From Mycobacterium sp. GA-0227b (GTDB lineage: Bacteria; Actinomycetota; Actinomycetes; Mycobacteriales; Mycobacteriaceae): a stretch of 64,000 nucleotides of DNA. The notes below the pieces were generated by a model. The model saw only the letters and a list, made by a program, of their open reading frames with translations. It was not told the DNA's origin and ran no database searches. The stretch lies in NCBI RefSeq assembly GCF_001499855.1, contig NZ_LQIK01000005.1, positions 62,001-126,000 on the forward strand, read 5' to 3'. The position numbers were made by a program, and so were the translations under genes. This document shows, one piece after another, positions 53,669-61,734 of this stretch. How positions within the stretch are numbered: position 1 is the stretch's first letter; every line of letters begins with the position of its first letter.

Positions 53669-55351
53669 TCAGGACACCAGCTGCGAGACCACCTTCTTCT
53701 TGTCGACCTTGCCGACCGCCGTCTTGGGCAGCGACGGCAGCGGCGCCAGCACGTCGGGCCTGCAGTGCGCCGAAACGCCGCGCTCGTCGAGGTACTTGTT
53801 CAGCTCGGCGAGCGTGATCGGCGCGCCCTTGAAAACAACTGCTGCGCAGATCTTCTCGCCGAGGTACTCGTCGGGCAGGGCGACCGCGGCCGCGGCGTAG
53901 ACCGCTGGGTGCGCGAACAGGTGCTCCTCGAGATCCGACGCCGACACCGTCTCACCGCCACGGTGGATGACATCCTTGATACGACCGGTCACCTCGACGT
54001 AGCCGGCCCGCGGACCGTCGGCGAAGATGCGCACGCGGTCACCGCTGCGGTAGAAGCCGTCGGGAGTGAACGACCGCGCGTTCGCCTCATCGGCGCGGTA
54101 GTAACCGTTCAGCGTGTAGGGCCCGCGGACCAGCAACTCACCTTCCTCCCCGGGGGCCACCTCAGCGCCGGACTCGTCGACCACGCGCATCTCGTCGTGC
54201 GGCGACATCGGTCTGCCCTGCGTGTTGACCACGACGTCGACCGGATCACCGGGGCGGGTGAAGTTCAGCATGCCCTCGGCCATCCCGAAGATCTGCTGCA
54301 GGCCCGGCGTGAGCCCGGACAGGATGTACTCGGCCTCCTGCGGAGTCATCCGGGACCCGCCGACCTGCACCAGGCGCAGGGACGTCGGCAGCACGGGTTC
54401 CCACTCGCACGCCTGGGTCCACACCTTGGCCAGCGCGTTGACCAGGGCGGTGACCGTCACCTTGTGCCGGTCGATCAGCGCGAACGCGGCTTCGGGGCTG
54501 GCGTCGGTGGTGAAAACCGAGGTGGCGCCGACGGTCATCGAACCCAACAGGCCGGGGCATGCCAACGGGAAGTTGTGCCCGGCGGGCAACACGACGAGGT
54601 AGACGTCGTCACCGGTCAGGTGGCACTCCTGTGCGCTCGTCCTGGCGGTGTAGAGGTAGTCGTTGTGCGTGCGGGCGATGAGCTTCGGCAGACCCGTCGT
54701 ACCGCCCGACACCAAGAGCAGGGCCGGCACATCGGGGTCGACGGGCCCGCGCTCGGGCAGCGGGCCCTCGAAATCGGCCAGCGCAGACCAGGATTGGAAC
54801 CGGCCCGGCTCGCCGTCGACGAATACGTGGCGCAGCTGCGGGTTGTCCCTGACCAGATCCTCGGCCAGTTCGCGGTAGTCGAAGCCGGCGATCGAATCGG
54901 GCACGATGAGGCCGACGGCACCGCTGAGCGCGGCGAAGTGGTTCAGTTCGGCGGACCGGTGCCCCGGCAGGCACATGACGGGAACGACGCCGGCGCGCAG
55001 CACGCCGAACAACGTGACGGCGAACTCGCAAGTGTTCGGCAGCTGCAGAAGCATCCGATCACCGGGGCCGATGCCGCGGTCGGCCAGCGCCGCCGCGATG
55101 CGGTCGGCCCGCCCGTCCAGGTCGGCGAACGTATAGCTGACGTCGGGGTCGATGACCGCGGTGCGCGCCGGCCACGCCGCGGCGGCGTCGCGCAGGATCG
55201 AGTCGAGCGGCTCACCGGTCCAGTAGCCGGCCCGTCGGTACTCCTCGGCGCGGTCGGGCGGGAACGGCACGAACCCGGTCATCAAGTCGCCGAAATCGCC
55301 GTGCCCAAGCGGCCGATCTCCTGGTGCGCGCTGCTCGAAACCGGTGCTCAT
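53669..55351 (-). CDS. mbtA: Aryl-acid AMP ligase for mycobactin synthesis (salicyl-AMP ligase type)
   Basis: 560-aa stand-alone adenylation enzyme of the DhbE/EntE/MbtA group: LLLVSGGTTGLPKLIARTHNDYLYT (P-loop), the aryl-pocket motif VLPAGHNFPLACPG, DGFYRSGDRVRIFADG, RIKDVIHRGGETVSASDLEEHL and the catalytic Lys near the end (LPKTAVGKVDKKKVV). It activates the aromatic acid and loads it onto the ArCP of MbtB. The motif residue before the pocket His is Gly, whereas EntE-type enzymes carry Ala (LPAAHN). The ATG 55351 is preferred. Divergent from mbtB across an iron box. Confidence 0.92.
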   Translation of the reverse strand: MSTGFEQRAPGDRPLGHGDFGDLMTGFVPFPPDRAEEYRRAGYWTGEPLDSILRDAAAAWPARTAVIDPDVSYTFADLDGRADRIAAALADRGIGPGDRMLLQLPNTCEFAVTLFGVLRAGVVPVMCLPGHRSAELNHFAALSGAVGLIVPDSIAGFDYRELAEDLVRDNPQLRHVFVDGEPGRFQSWSALADFEGPLPERGPVDPDVPALLLVSGGTTGLPKLIARTHNDYLYTARTSAQECHLTGDDVYLVVLPAGHNFPLACPGLLGSMTVGATSVFTTDASPEAAFALIDRHKVTVTALVNALAKVWTQACEWEPVLPTSLRLVQVGGSRMTPQEAEYILSGLTPGLQQIFGMAEGMLNFTRPGDPVDVVVNTQGRPMSPHDEMRVVDESGAEVAPGEEGELLVRGPYTLNGYYRADEANARSFTPDGFYRSGDRVRIFADGPRAGYVEVTGRIKDVIHRGGETVSASDLEEHLFAHPAVYAAAAVALPDEYLGEKICAAVVFKGAPITLAELNKYLDERGVSAHCRPDVLAPLPSLPKTAVGKVDKKKVVSQLVS

Positions 55352-55419
55352 GGCGGATGCGGCCCCTCGGGGTAGGTGTGTTTGGTGCCTCGAATATAAG
55401 GTAGCGTTCCCGGGGTTAG

Positions 55420-55438
55420 TTAGGGCAGCCTGTACTAA
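55420..55438. promoter_or_regulatory. IdeR iron box between mbtA and mbtB
   Basis: TTAGGGCAGCCTGTACTAA matches 13 of 19 consensus positions. It ends 13 nt before the mbtB GTG. On the minus strand a TATATT hexamer lies between it and mbtA. One box can therefore repress both divergent genes, the arrangement known for mbtA/mbtB in M. tuberculosis. Confidence 0.75.
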
Positions 55439-55451
55439 TCTGGAGGATCGC

Positions 55452-58400
55452 GTGGGTGTTGGTGAGACGGGTTCGGCGTCGACGGAAAACGCCGCCTCTC
55501 CGGGACCGGCCGACCGCACCGTCCGCGAGGAGGTCGCCGAACTTCTCGGCGTGAATCCCGACGAGGTCGACCCCGATGCCGACCTGATCGCCTCGGGCCT
55601 CGATTCGATTCGCATGATGTCGCTGTCCGGGCGGTGGCGCAAGCAGGGCATCGACGTCAACTTCGCCGCGCTCGCCGAGAACCCGACCGTCGCAGCGTGG
55701 TCGGCGCTGGTCTCCGACCGATCCAGCAACGGTGGCCCGGATCGGGTCGCCGAAACCGCGCCCGCCGGCGACGAGAACGAACCGTTCCCGTTGGCGCCGA
55801 TGCAGCACGCGATGTGGTTGGGCCGCAACGACGATCAGCAGCTCGGCGGCGTGGCCGCGCACCTGTACGTCGAGTTCGACGGTGTCGGCGTCGACCCGGA
55901 GCGGCTACGGCGTGCGGCGACGAAACTCGTTGCCCGCCATCCGATGCTGCGCGTCGAGATCCTCCCGGACGGCACGCAGCGGATCGGCGAGCGCGGCCTG
56001 CCCGTCACGGTCCACGACCTGCGCGACCTGGACCGCGAGGCGGCCGAGCAGCGCCTCGAGGCCATCCGGCACGAGAAGTCGCATCAGATCCTCGACGGCG
56101 ATGTCCTCGAGTTGAGCCTGTCGCTGCGCCCGGACGGACGGACGCGGCTGCACGTCGACATGGACATGAACGCCGCGGACGCGGTGAGCTACCGCAAGTT
56201 CATGGCCGACCTCGCGGCGTTCTACCGCGGAGGCGAGCTGCCCGACCTCGGTTACACCTACCGCGAATACCGGGCCGCGCTGACCGCGGCGGATCGAGGA
56301 CCGTCCGCAGAAGACCTGCAGTGGTGGGCCGAGCGGATACCAGAGCTACCCGAATCGCCTGCGCTGCCACTCATTCCGCTCGCCGAACAGCAGGACCCAC
56401 GGCGCAGCGTGCGGCTCTGGCACATCTTCGACGTCGCGACCCGCGACGCCCTCTTCGCCGCCGCGCACCGCCGTGGGATCACGCCCGCGATGGCCGTCGC
56501 GGCCTCGTACGCCAACGCGCTGGCCCGGTGGTCGAGTGGTCCGCGATTCCTGCTCAACCTGCCGATGTTCGGCCGCGAGCCGTTCCATCCCGACGTCGAG
56601 AAGCTGGTCGGCTGCTTCACGTCGTCGCTGATGCTCGACATCGACCTCGCCAACACGCGCACACCCACGCAGCGGGCCCGGGCGGTGCAGGAGACGCTGC
56701 ACTACACCGCGCGGCACTCCAGCTACTCGGGGCTGTCGGTGCTGCGCGACCTCGGCCGTCACCGGGGCAACCAGGTGTTGGCGCCGATCGTCTACACCAG
56801 TGCACTCGGGCTCGGCGACCTGTTCGCCGGGGAGGTCACCGACCAGTTCGGCGCCCCGGTGTGGACGATTTCGCAAGGGCCGCAGGTGCTCATCGACGCG
56901 CAGGCGACACCGCTCGCAGACGGTCTGATGATCAACTGGGACGTGCGCGTCGACGCGTTCCGGCCGGGCGTCGCGGACGCGATGTTCGCCTACCATCTCG
57001 CGGAGCTGACCCGGCTCGCCACCGACGATGCGGCCTGGGACGCGCCCGATCCACCCGCCGTGCCGGAGCCGCAGCGCGCCGTGCGGCAGGCGGTGAACAG
57101 CGCGACGGCGCCGCTCAGCAATGAGGCGATTCACGACGGCTTCTTCCGCAACGCGCGGGTGGTCCCGGACGCGCCCGCGATGTTCAGCCGGGACGGCGAC
57201 CTGACCTACGGCGAACTGCGCGACCGCGCGCTCGGTGTCGCTGCAGCGTTGCGCGACAACGGTGTTCATCCCGGCGACCTGGTCGCGCTGGTCGGACCGA
57301 AGTGCGCCGAGCAGATCCCCGCGGTGCTCGGCATCCTGGCGACCGGAGCCGCCTACCTGCCGATCGGCGCGGACCAACCCGCGGAGCGCACCGCGCGGAT
57401 CCTCGACGCGAGTGCGGTGTCGGCGGTGCTGCTGTGCGGCGGCGCCGACATGGTGCACGCCGACGTGCCGGTCCTCACCGTCTCCGAGGCGACCGCCCGC
57501 GACACAGCTGTGCAGCCCGCCGAGGTCGACCCGAATGCGCTTGCCTACGTGCTGTTCACGTCGGGGTCGACCGGCGAACCGAAGGGTGTGGAACTGACCC
57601 ACGACGCGGTGATGAACACCATCGAGTTCGTCACCGACCACTTCGGCATCGACACGGGCGACCGCAGCCTGGCGCTGGCGTCGTTGGAAGCCGACATGTC
57701 GGTGCTGGAGATCTTCGCGATCCTGCGCGCGGGCGGTGCGGTCGTCGTGGTCGACGAGGATCAGCGTCGGAACCCCGACGCCTGGGCGCGGCTGATCCAG
57801 CAGCACGGCGTGACGTTTCTGAACTGGATGCCGGGCTGGCTCGACATGCTGCTGGAGGCCGGTGCAGACCGGCTAGCCGGACTGCGGGTGGTATTGCTCG
57901 GCGGCGACTGGGTGCGTCCGGAACTCGTTCGGGCGCTGCGCAAATCGGCGCCGAAAGTGCGCGCCGCGGGTCTCGGCGGCGCGACCGAGACCGCCGTGCA
58001 CGGGACCATCTGCGAGGTCGACGACCCGCCCGCGCACTGGACTTCGGTGCCCTACGGCACACCGTTGCCGAACAACGCCTGCCGCGTGGTGGCCGCCGAC
58101 GGCAGCGACTGCCCCGACTGGGTGCCCGGTGAATTGTGGTTCACCGGACGCGGCATCGCCCGCGGATACCGCGGGCGGCCCGACCTGACCGCCGAGAAGT
58201 TCGTCGAACACGAGGGCCGAACCTGGTACCGCACCGGTGATCTCGTGCGCTACCTGCCTGACGGCACACTCGAGTTCGTCGGTCGCGTCGATCACCGGGT
58301 GAAGATCAGCGGTTACCGCATCGAGCTCGGCGAGGTGGAGGCCGCGCTGAAGCGGGTCGGGGGAGTCGACGCGGCGGTCGCCGCGGTCATCCCCGGTGAT

Positions 58401-58952
58401 CGCGATGTGCTGGCTGCGGTGGTGCGCACCGACGACCCCGCCGTCGACGCACGAGCCGTCACGGCGGCGATGGGCGACCTGGTTCCGGCGCACATGATCC
58501 CGAAGGTCATCGTGGTGGCCGACCGGATCCCGTTCACCGTGAACGGCAAGATCGACCGGCAGGCCGTCGCGCGCCTGCTCGCCGACGCTGAACCGCCTGC
58601 GGCACAAGCTTATCGAGCGCCAGCCACCCCGCTGGAGTCCGCTTTGGTCGCGATCGTGGCCGAGGTGCTCGACATCGAGGCCGCCAAGGTCGGCGTCGAC
58701 GACGACTTCTTCTCCCTCGGCGGGGATTCCGTGCTGGCGACCCAGGTGATCGCCCGCGTCCGGGACTGGCTCGACACCCCGACCGTGTTGGTCACTGACA
58801 TGTTCGCCGCCCGGTGCGTGGCGAAGCTGGCCGAGCGACTGCTGGCCCGGGAAGCCGACAGCGAGCGCCTCGACGCCGTCGCCGAGGTGTACCTCGAGGT
58901 GGCCGAGATGGACAGCGCCGCCGTGCTGTCCGAACTCGAATCCTCAGCGTAA
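55452..58952 (+). CDS. mbtB: Nonribosomal peptide synthetase MbtB (phenyloxazoline synthase), 1166 aa, no TE domain
   Basis: Domain order ArCP-Cy-A-PCP. ArCP: Ser52 in SGLDSIRMM, phosphopantetheine site that receives the aryl group from MbtA. Cyclisation domain: FPLAPMQHAMWLGR start and DMNAADAVS (DxxxxDxxS) near residue 238. A domain: VLFTSGSTGEPKGVELTHD near 700, GGATETAVHG, WYRTGDLVRYLPDG, GRVDHRVKISGYRIELGE; predicted Ser/Thr substrate by family. PCP: LGGDSVLATQ near residue 1093. The product would be the aryl-oxazoline thioester. M. tuberculosis MbtB is about 1414 aa with a C-terminal thioesterase; here that is missing, and a free thioesterase lies at 63650. Confidence 0.93.
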   Translation: MGVGETGSASTENAASPGPADRTVREEVAELLGVNPDEVDPDADLIASGLDSIRMMSLSGRWRKQGIDVNFAALAENPTVAAWSALVSDRSSNGGPDRVAETAPAGDENEPFPLAPMQHAMWLGRNDDQQLGGVAAHLYVEFDGVGVDPERLRRAATKLVARHPMLRVEILPDGTQRIGERGLPVTVHDLRDLDREAAEQRLEAIRHEKSHQILDGDVLELSLSLRPDGRTRLHVDMDMNAADAVSYRKFMADLAAFYRGGELPDLGYTYREYRAALTAADRGPSAEDLQWWAERIPELPESPALPLIPLAEQQDPRRSVRLWHIFDVATRDALFAAAHRRGITPAMAVAASYANALARWSSGPRFLLNLPMFGREPFHPDVEKLVGCFTSSLMLDIDLANTRTPTQRARAVQETLHYTARHSSYSGLSVLRDLGRHRGNQVLAPIVYTSALGLGDLFAGEVTDQFGAPVWTISQGPQVLIDAQATPLADGLMINWDVRVDAFRPGVADAMFAYHLAELTRLATDDAAWDAPDPPAVPEPQRAVRQAVNSATAPLSNEAIHDGFFRNARVVPDAPAMFSRDGDLTYGELRDRALGVAAALRDNGVHPGDLVALVGPKCAEQIPAVLGILATGAAYLPIGADQPAERTARILDASAVSAVLLCGGADMVHADVPVLTVSEATARDTAVQPAEVDPNALAYVLFTSGSTGEPKGVELTHDAVMNTIEFVTDHFGIDTGDRSLALASLEADMSVLEIFAILRAGGAVVVVDEDQRRNPDAWARLIQQHGVTFLNWMPGWLDMLLEAGADRLAGLRVVLLGGDWVRPELVRALRKSAPKVRAAGLGGATETAVHGTICEVDDPPAHWTSVPYGTPLPNNACRVVAADGSDCPDWVPGELWFTGRGIARGYRGRPDLTAEKFVEHEGRTWYRTGDLVRYLPDGTLEFVGRVDHRVKISGYRIELGEVEAALKRVGGVDAAVAAVIPGDRDVLAAVVRTDDPAVDARAVTAAMGDLVPAHMIPKVIVVADRIPFTVNGKIDRQAVARLLADAEPPAAQAYRAPATPLESALVAIVAEVLDIEAAKVGVDDDFFSLGGDSVLATQVIARVRDWLDTPTVLVTDMFAARCVAKLAERLLAREADSERLDAVAEVYLEVAEMDSAAVLSELESSA

Positions 58953-59804
58953 GGCGGCGGCCAGACGGCGCCACTGATCGCGCGGGAACTCCCGCGGATC
59001 GGCGGTGAGCACCTGCACGCAGACGTGGTCGGCGCCGGCGTCGTGGTGCTCACGGACCCGCTCGAGCACCGTCTCCTCGTCGCCCCAGGCGATGAGCGCG
59101 TCGAACAACCGGTCGCTGACCGAGGCCACGTCCTCTTCGGTGAAACCCGACCGCAACAGGTTGTTGGCATAGTTCGGCAACGCCAGATACGAACGCAGCC
59201 AATCGGTTCCGAGCGCACGCGCCTCGTCGGCGTCGGTGGTGAGCAGCACGGTCTGCTCGGGCAGCAGCAGCGGGCCCTCGCCGAGCTGTTCGCGGGCGTA
59301 GCGGGTGTGGTCGGGCGTGACCAGATACGGGTGCGCCCCCCTCGACCGGGTCGCGGCCAGCTCGAGCATCTTCGGGCCGAGCGCGGCGAGTACCCGGTTG
59401 CCCACCGGAACCGGTTGCGGTGTCGCGTCGATCCCGTCCAGGTAGGCGCGGGTCGCCGCCAGCGGCTTGCGGTACAGACCCGGCTCCCTGGAGTCGATCA
59501 GCGGGGCATGGCTCACCCCGATGCCGAGCAGGAACCGCTCGCCGTGCGTCCCGGTGAGCGACGCGTAGCGGGCGGCCACGTCGGCGGGCTCGTGCATCCA
59601 GAGGTTCAGGATGCCGGTGGCGATCACCACCCGCTTGGTCGACGACAGCAGGTGCTCCACCGAATCGAGGACGGGACCACCGACGTCGGGAATCCACAGC
59701 GCCGTGAACCCGAGTTCCTCGAGTTCCGCGGCGGCCTCGGCGGCTTCACCCTGGTCGCCGTACCGCAGTTGCGAACTCCACACACCGACGCCGGCCAGCT
59801 CCAT
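58944..59804 (-). CDS. F420-dependent luciferase-like monooxygenase/oxidoreductase (286 aa)
   Basis: Bacterial-luciferase-like TIM barrel: VGVWSSQLRYGDQGEAAEAAAELEELGFTALWIPDVGG at the N terminus, RVVIATGILNLWMHEPADVAARYASLTGTHGERFLLGIGVSHAPL and LAALGPKMLELAATRSRGAHPYLVTPDHT. This matches the mycobacterial F420-type subfamily (TIGR03620-like). Its 3' end overlaps the end of mbtB by 9 bases on the opposite strand. It lies inside the siderophore locus but is not known from other mycobactin clusters; a role in mycobactin is unproven. Confidence 0.85.
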   Translation of the reverse strand: MELAGVGVWSSQLRYGDQGEAAEAAAELEELGFTALWIPDVGGPVLDSVEHLLSSTKRVVIATGILNLWMHEPADVAARYASLTGTHGERFLLGIGVSHAPLIDSREPGLYRKPLAATRAYLDGIDATPQPVPVGNRVLAALGPKMLELAATRSRGAHPYLVTPDHTRYAREQLGEGPLLLPEQTVLLTTDADEARALGTDWLRSYLALPNYANNLLRSGFTEEDVASVSDRLFDALIAWGDEETVLERVREHHDAGADHVCVQVLTADPREFPRDQWRRLAAALR

Positions 59805-59869
59805 GCCCGTCCTTCCCTAGGTGACTACCGCCCACGTTACGTAGCGACCGGCACCCTTCACGCGACCGG

Positions 59870-59888
59870 TAGGGTTAGGCGACCCTTA
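59870..59888. promoter_or_regulatory. IdeR iron box upstream of the ABC exporter/importer pair
   Basis: TAGGGTTAGGCGACCCTTA matches 14 of 19 consensus positions. It is 19 nt upstream of the irtA-like ATG and 65 nt from the divergent luciferase-like gene, which may share its control. Confidence 0.7.
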
Positions 59889-59907
59889 CCCAAGATCAGG
59901 AGGGCGC

Positions 59908-61734
59908 ATGACCGCTGTGCAATCCGCACCCGACGTCGAACCGGTCGCGCCGGAAGGGGCGCCCGATGCCGCCAAGCGGGCCGCCACCTACGACAAGCTG
60001 GCACTGCAGCAGCTGCTCGCCCCGACGCGGGCTCGCACATCGCGGGCGACGCGCTACCAACTGCTGGCGTCGGCTGCCACCATCGTGCCCTTCATCGGCA
60101 TCGTGGAGATCGGCCGCGAGCTGCTCGCCGCCGGCCCGCCGGATCAGACCAGGGTGTGGATCGTCGTCGCGGTGGTGATCGTCGCGCTGCTGGTGCGCAC
60201 GCTCGCCGGTGGCGCCGCGCTGACCATCACGCATTTCGCCGACGTGGACCTGCAGCGGTCACTGCGGCTGCGGATCGTCGACAAGCTCGGCCGGTTGCCG
60301 CTGGGCTGGTTCGGCACCCGGTCGTCGGGCGAGGTGAACAAGGCCGTGCAGAACGACGTCGGCGAACTGCATTTCCTGGTCGCGCATTCGGCGGTGGAGA
60401 ACACGGGCGCGCTGGCCACCCCGCTGTTCGGCCTCATCTACTGCTTCTACCTGGACTGGCGGCTGGGCCTGTTGGCGATGGCCACCGTGCCGTTCTACGT
60501 CGGCGTGTACGTCGCGCTGGGCCGTGACTCCCGGGTGCAGATGGAACGCCTCGACCGGGGAGTCGAACGGATCAGCGCCACCATCGTCGAGTTCATCGCC
60601 GGCGTGTCGGTGGTCAAGACCTTCGGCGAAGCGGGTAAGGCGCACAAGCGCTTCGCCGACGCCGCCGACGAGTTCAACGACAGCTTCGCCGGCTGGGTGG
60701 GACCGCTGGTGCGGGTCAAGGCGGTGTCGTCGATCTTCATCGATACGCCCGTGCTGCTGCTTGCCAATCTCGCCGGCGGCTACTGGTTCGTCCGCAGCGG
60801 CTGGGTGACACCGATCGAGGTGCTGGGTTCGACGCTGGTCGCGGTGACGATCCCGGCGGCCGTGCTGACCGTCGGCTATTCGACGCACATCCGCAGGCAG
60901 GCGGCGGCCGCGGCGGGTCGCCTCAAGCGCCTGCTCGACACGCCCGTGCTGCCCGTCGCCCGCGATCCGCAGACGCCGCGGGACAACTCGATCCAATTCG
61001 AGGGCGTGCAGTTCTCCTACGACGGTCGAAACACCGTCCTGCACGACATCTCGCTCACGCTGCCGGCCGGGACGATCACCGCGCTGGTCGGACCGTCGGG
61101 CAGCGGCAAGTCCACGCTGGCGACGCTGGTGCCGCGCTTCCACGACGTCACCGCGGGCACGGTGCGCGTCGGCGGCGTCGACGTCCGCGAGATCGCCCCG
61201 GTCGAGTTGTACCGGCACGTCGGGTTCGTGCTGCAGGACGTGCAACTTCTCGGCATCAGCGTCGCCGACAACATCCGGCTCGGCCGGGCCGACGCCACCG
61301 ACGAAGAGGTCGTCGCCGCGGCGCAGGCGGCCCGCATTCACGACCGAATCCTGCAGTTGCCCAACGGTTATGACTCCGTGGTCGACGAGGACGCGCACTT
61401 CTCCGGCGGCGAGGCCCAACGCGTCAGCATCGCGCGCGCACTGCTGGCCGACACGCCGATCCTGGTGCTCGACGAGGCGACCGCGTTCGCCGACCCGGAT
61501 TCGGAAGCCCAGATCCAGGAAGCGCTTTCGCGGCTCATCGTCGGGCGCACCGTGCTGGTCATCGCGCACCGGCTGGGCTCGATCGTGTCCGCGGACAACA
61601 TCGTCGTGCTGGACCGTGGGCGCATCGTCGAACAGGGCCGACACGACGATCTGCTTGCCGCCGGCGGGCAGTACTCGCGGATGTGGCAGTCGTACACCGC
61701 GGGGCATGCCCGCGAATGGGAGGTGGCCAGATGA
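59908..61734 (+). CDS. IrtA-like ABC transporter half lacking the siderophore-interaction domain (608 aa)
   Basis: ABC exporter-fold half-transporter: membrane domain of about 330 residues with six spans (RYQLLASAATIVPFIGIVEIG; VVAVVIVALLVRTLAGGAAL; PLFGLIYCFYLDWRLGLLAMA and others), then an ATPase with Walker [10 protein letters not shown] (395-403), signature FSGGEAQRVS near 498 and VLVLDEATAFADPDSE. It resembles IrtA/YbtP. M. tuberculosis IrtA is about 859 aa because of an N-terminal FAD/siderophore-interaction domain; here the N terminus is only a 35-residue acidic leader. AGGAGG precedes the ATG. Pairs with the next gene. Import of ferri-siderophore is the first guess, export the second. 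Confidence 0.85.
   Translation: MTAVQSAPDVEPVAPEGAPDAAKRAATYDKLALQQLLAPTRARTSRATRYQLLASAATIVPFIGIVEIGRELLAAGPPDQTRVWIVVAVVIVALLVRTLAGGAALTITHFADVDLQRSLRLRIVDKLGRLPLGWFGTRSSGEVNKAVQNDVGELHFLVAHSAVENTGALATPLFGLIYCFYLDWRLGLLAMATVPFYVGVYVALGRDSRVQMERLDRGVERISATIVEFIAGVSVVKTFGEAGKAHKRFADAADEFNDSFAGWVGPLVRVKAVSSIFIDTPVLLLANLAGGYWFVRSGWVTPIEVLGSTLVAVTIPAAVLTVGYSTHIRRQAAAAAGRLKRLLDTPVLPVARDPQTPRDNSIQFEGVQFSYDGRNTVLHDISLTLPAGTITALVGPSGSGKSTLATLVPRFHDVTAGTVRVGGVDVREIAPVELYRHVGFVLQDVQLLGISVADNIRLGRADATDEEVVAAAQAARIHDRILQLPNGYDSVVDEDAHFSGGEAQRVSIARALLADTPILVLDEATAFADPDSEAQIQEALSRLIVGRTVLVIAHRLGSIVSADNIVVLDRGRIVEQGRHDDLLAAGGQYSRMWQSYTAGHAREWEVAR

Noticed and set aside
59025..60527. 500-codon plus-strand frame covering the luciferase-like gene and the start of the irtA-like gene
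   Set aside because: It spans two well-supported genes in other frames and an iron box, and its composition is repetitive Arg/Gly/Ala.
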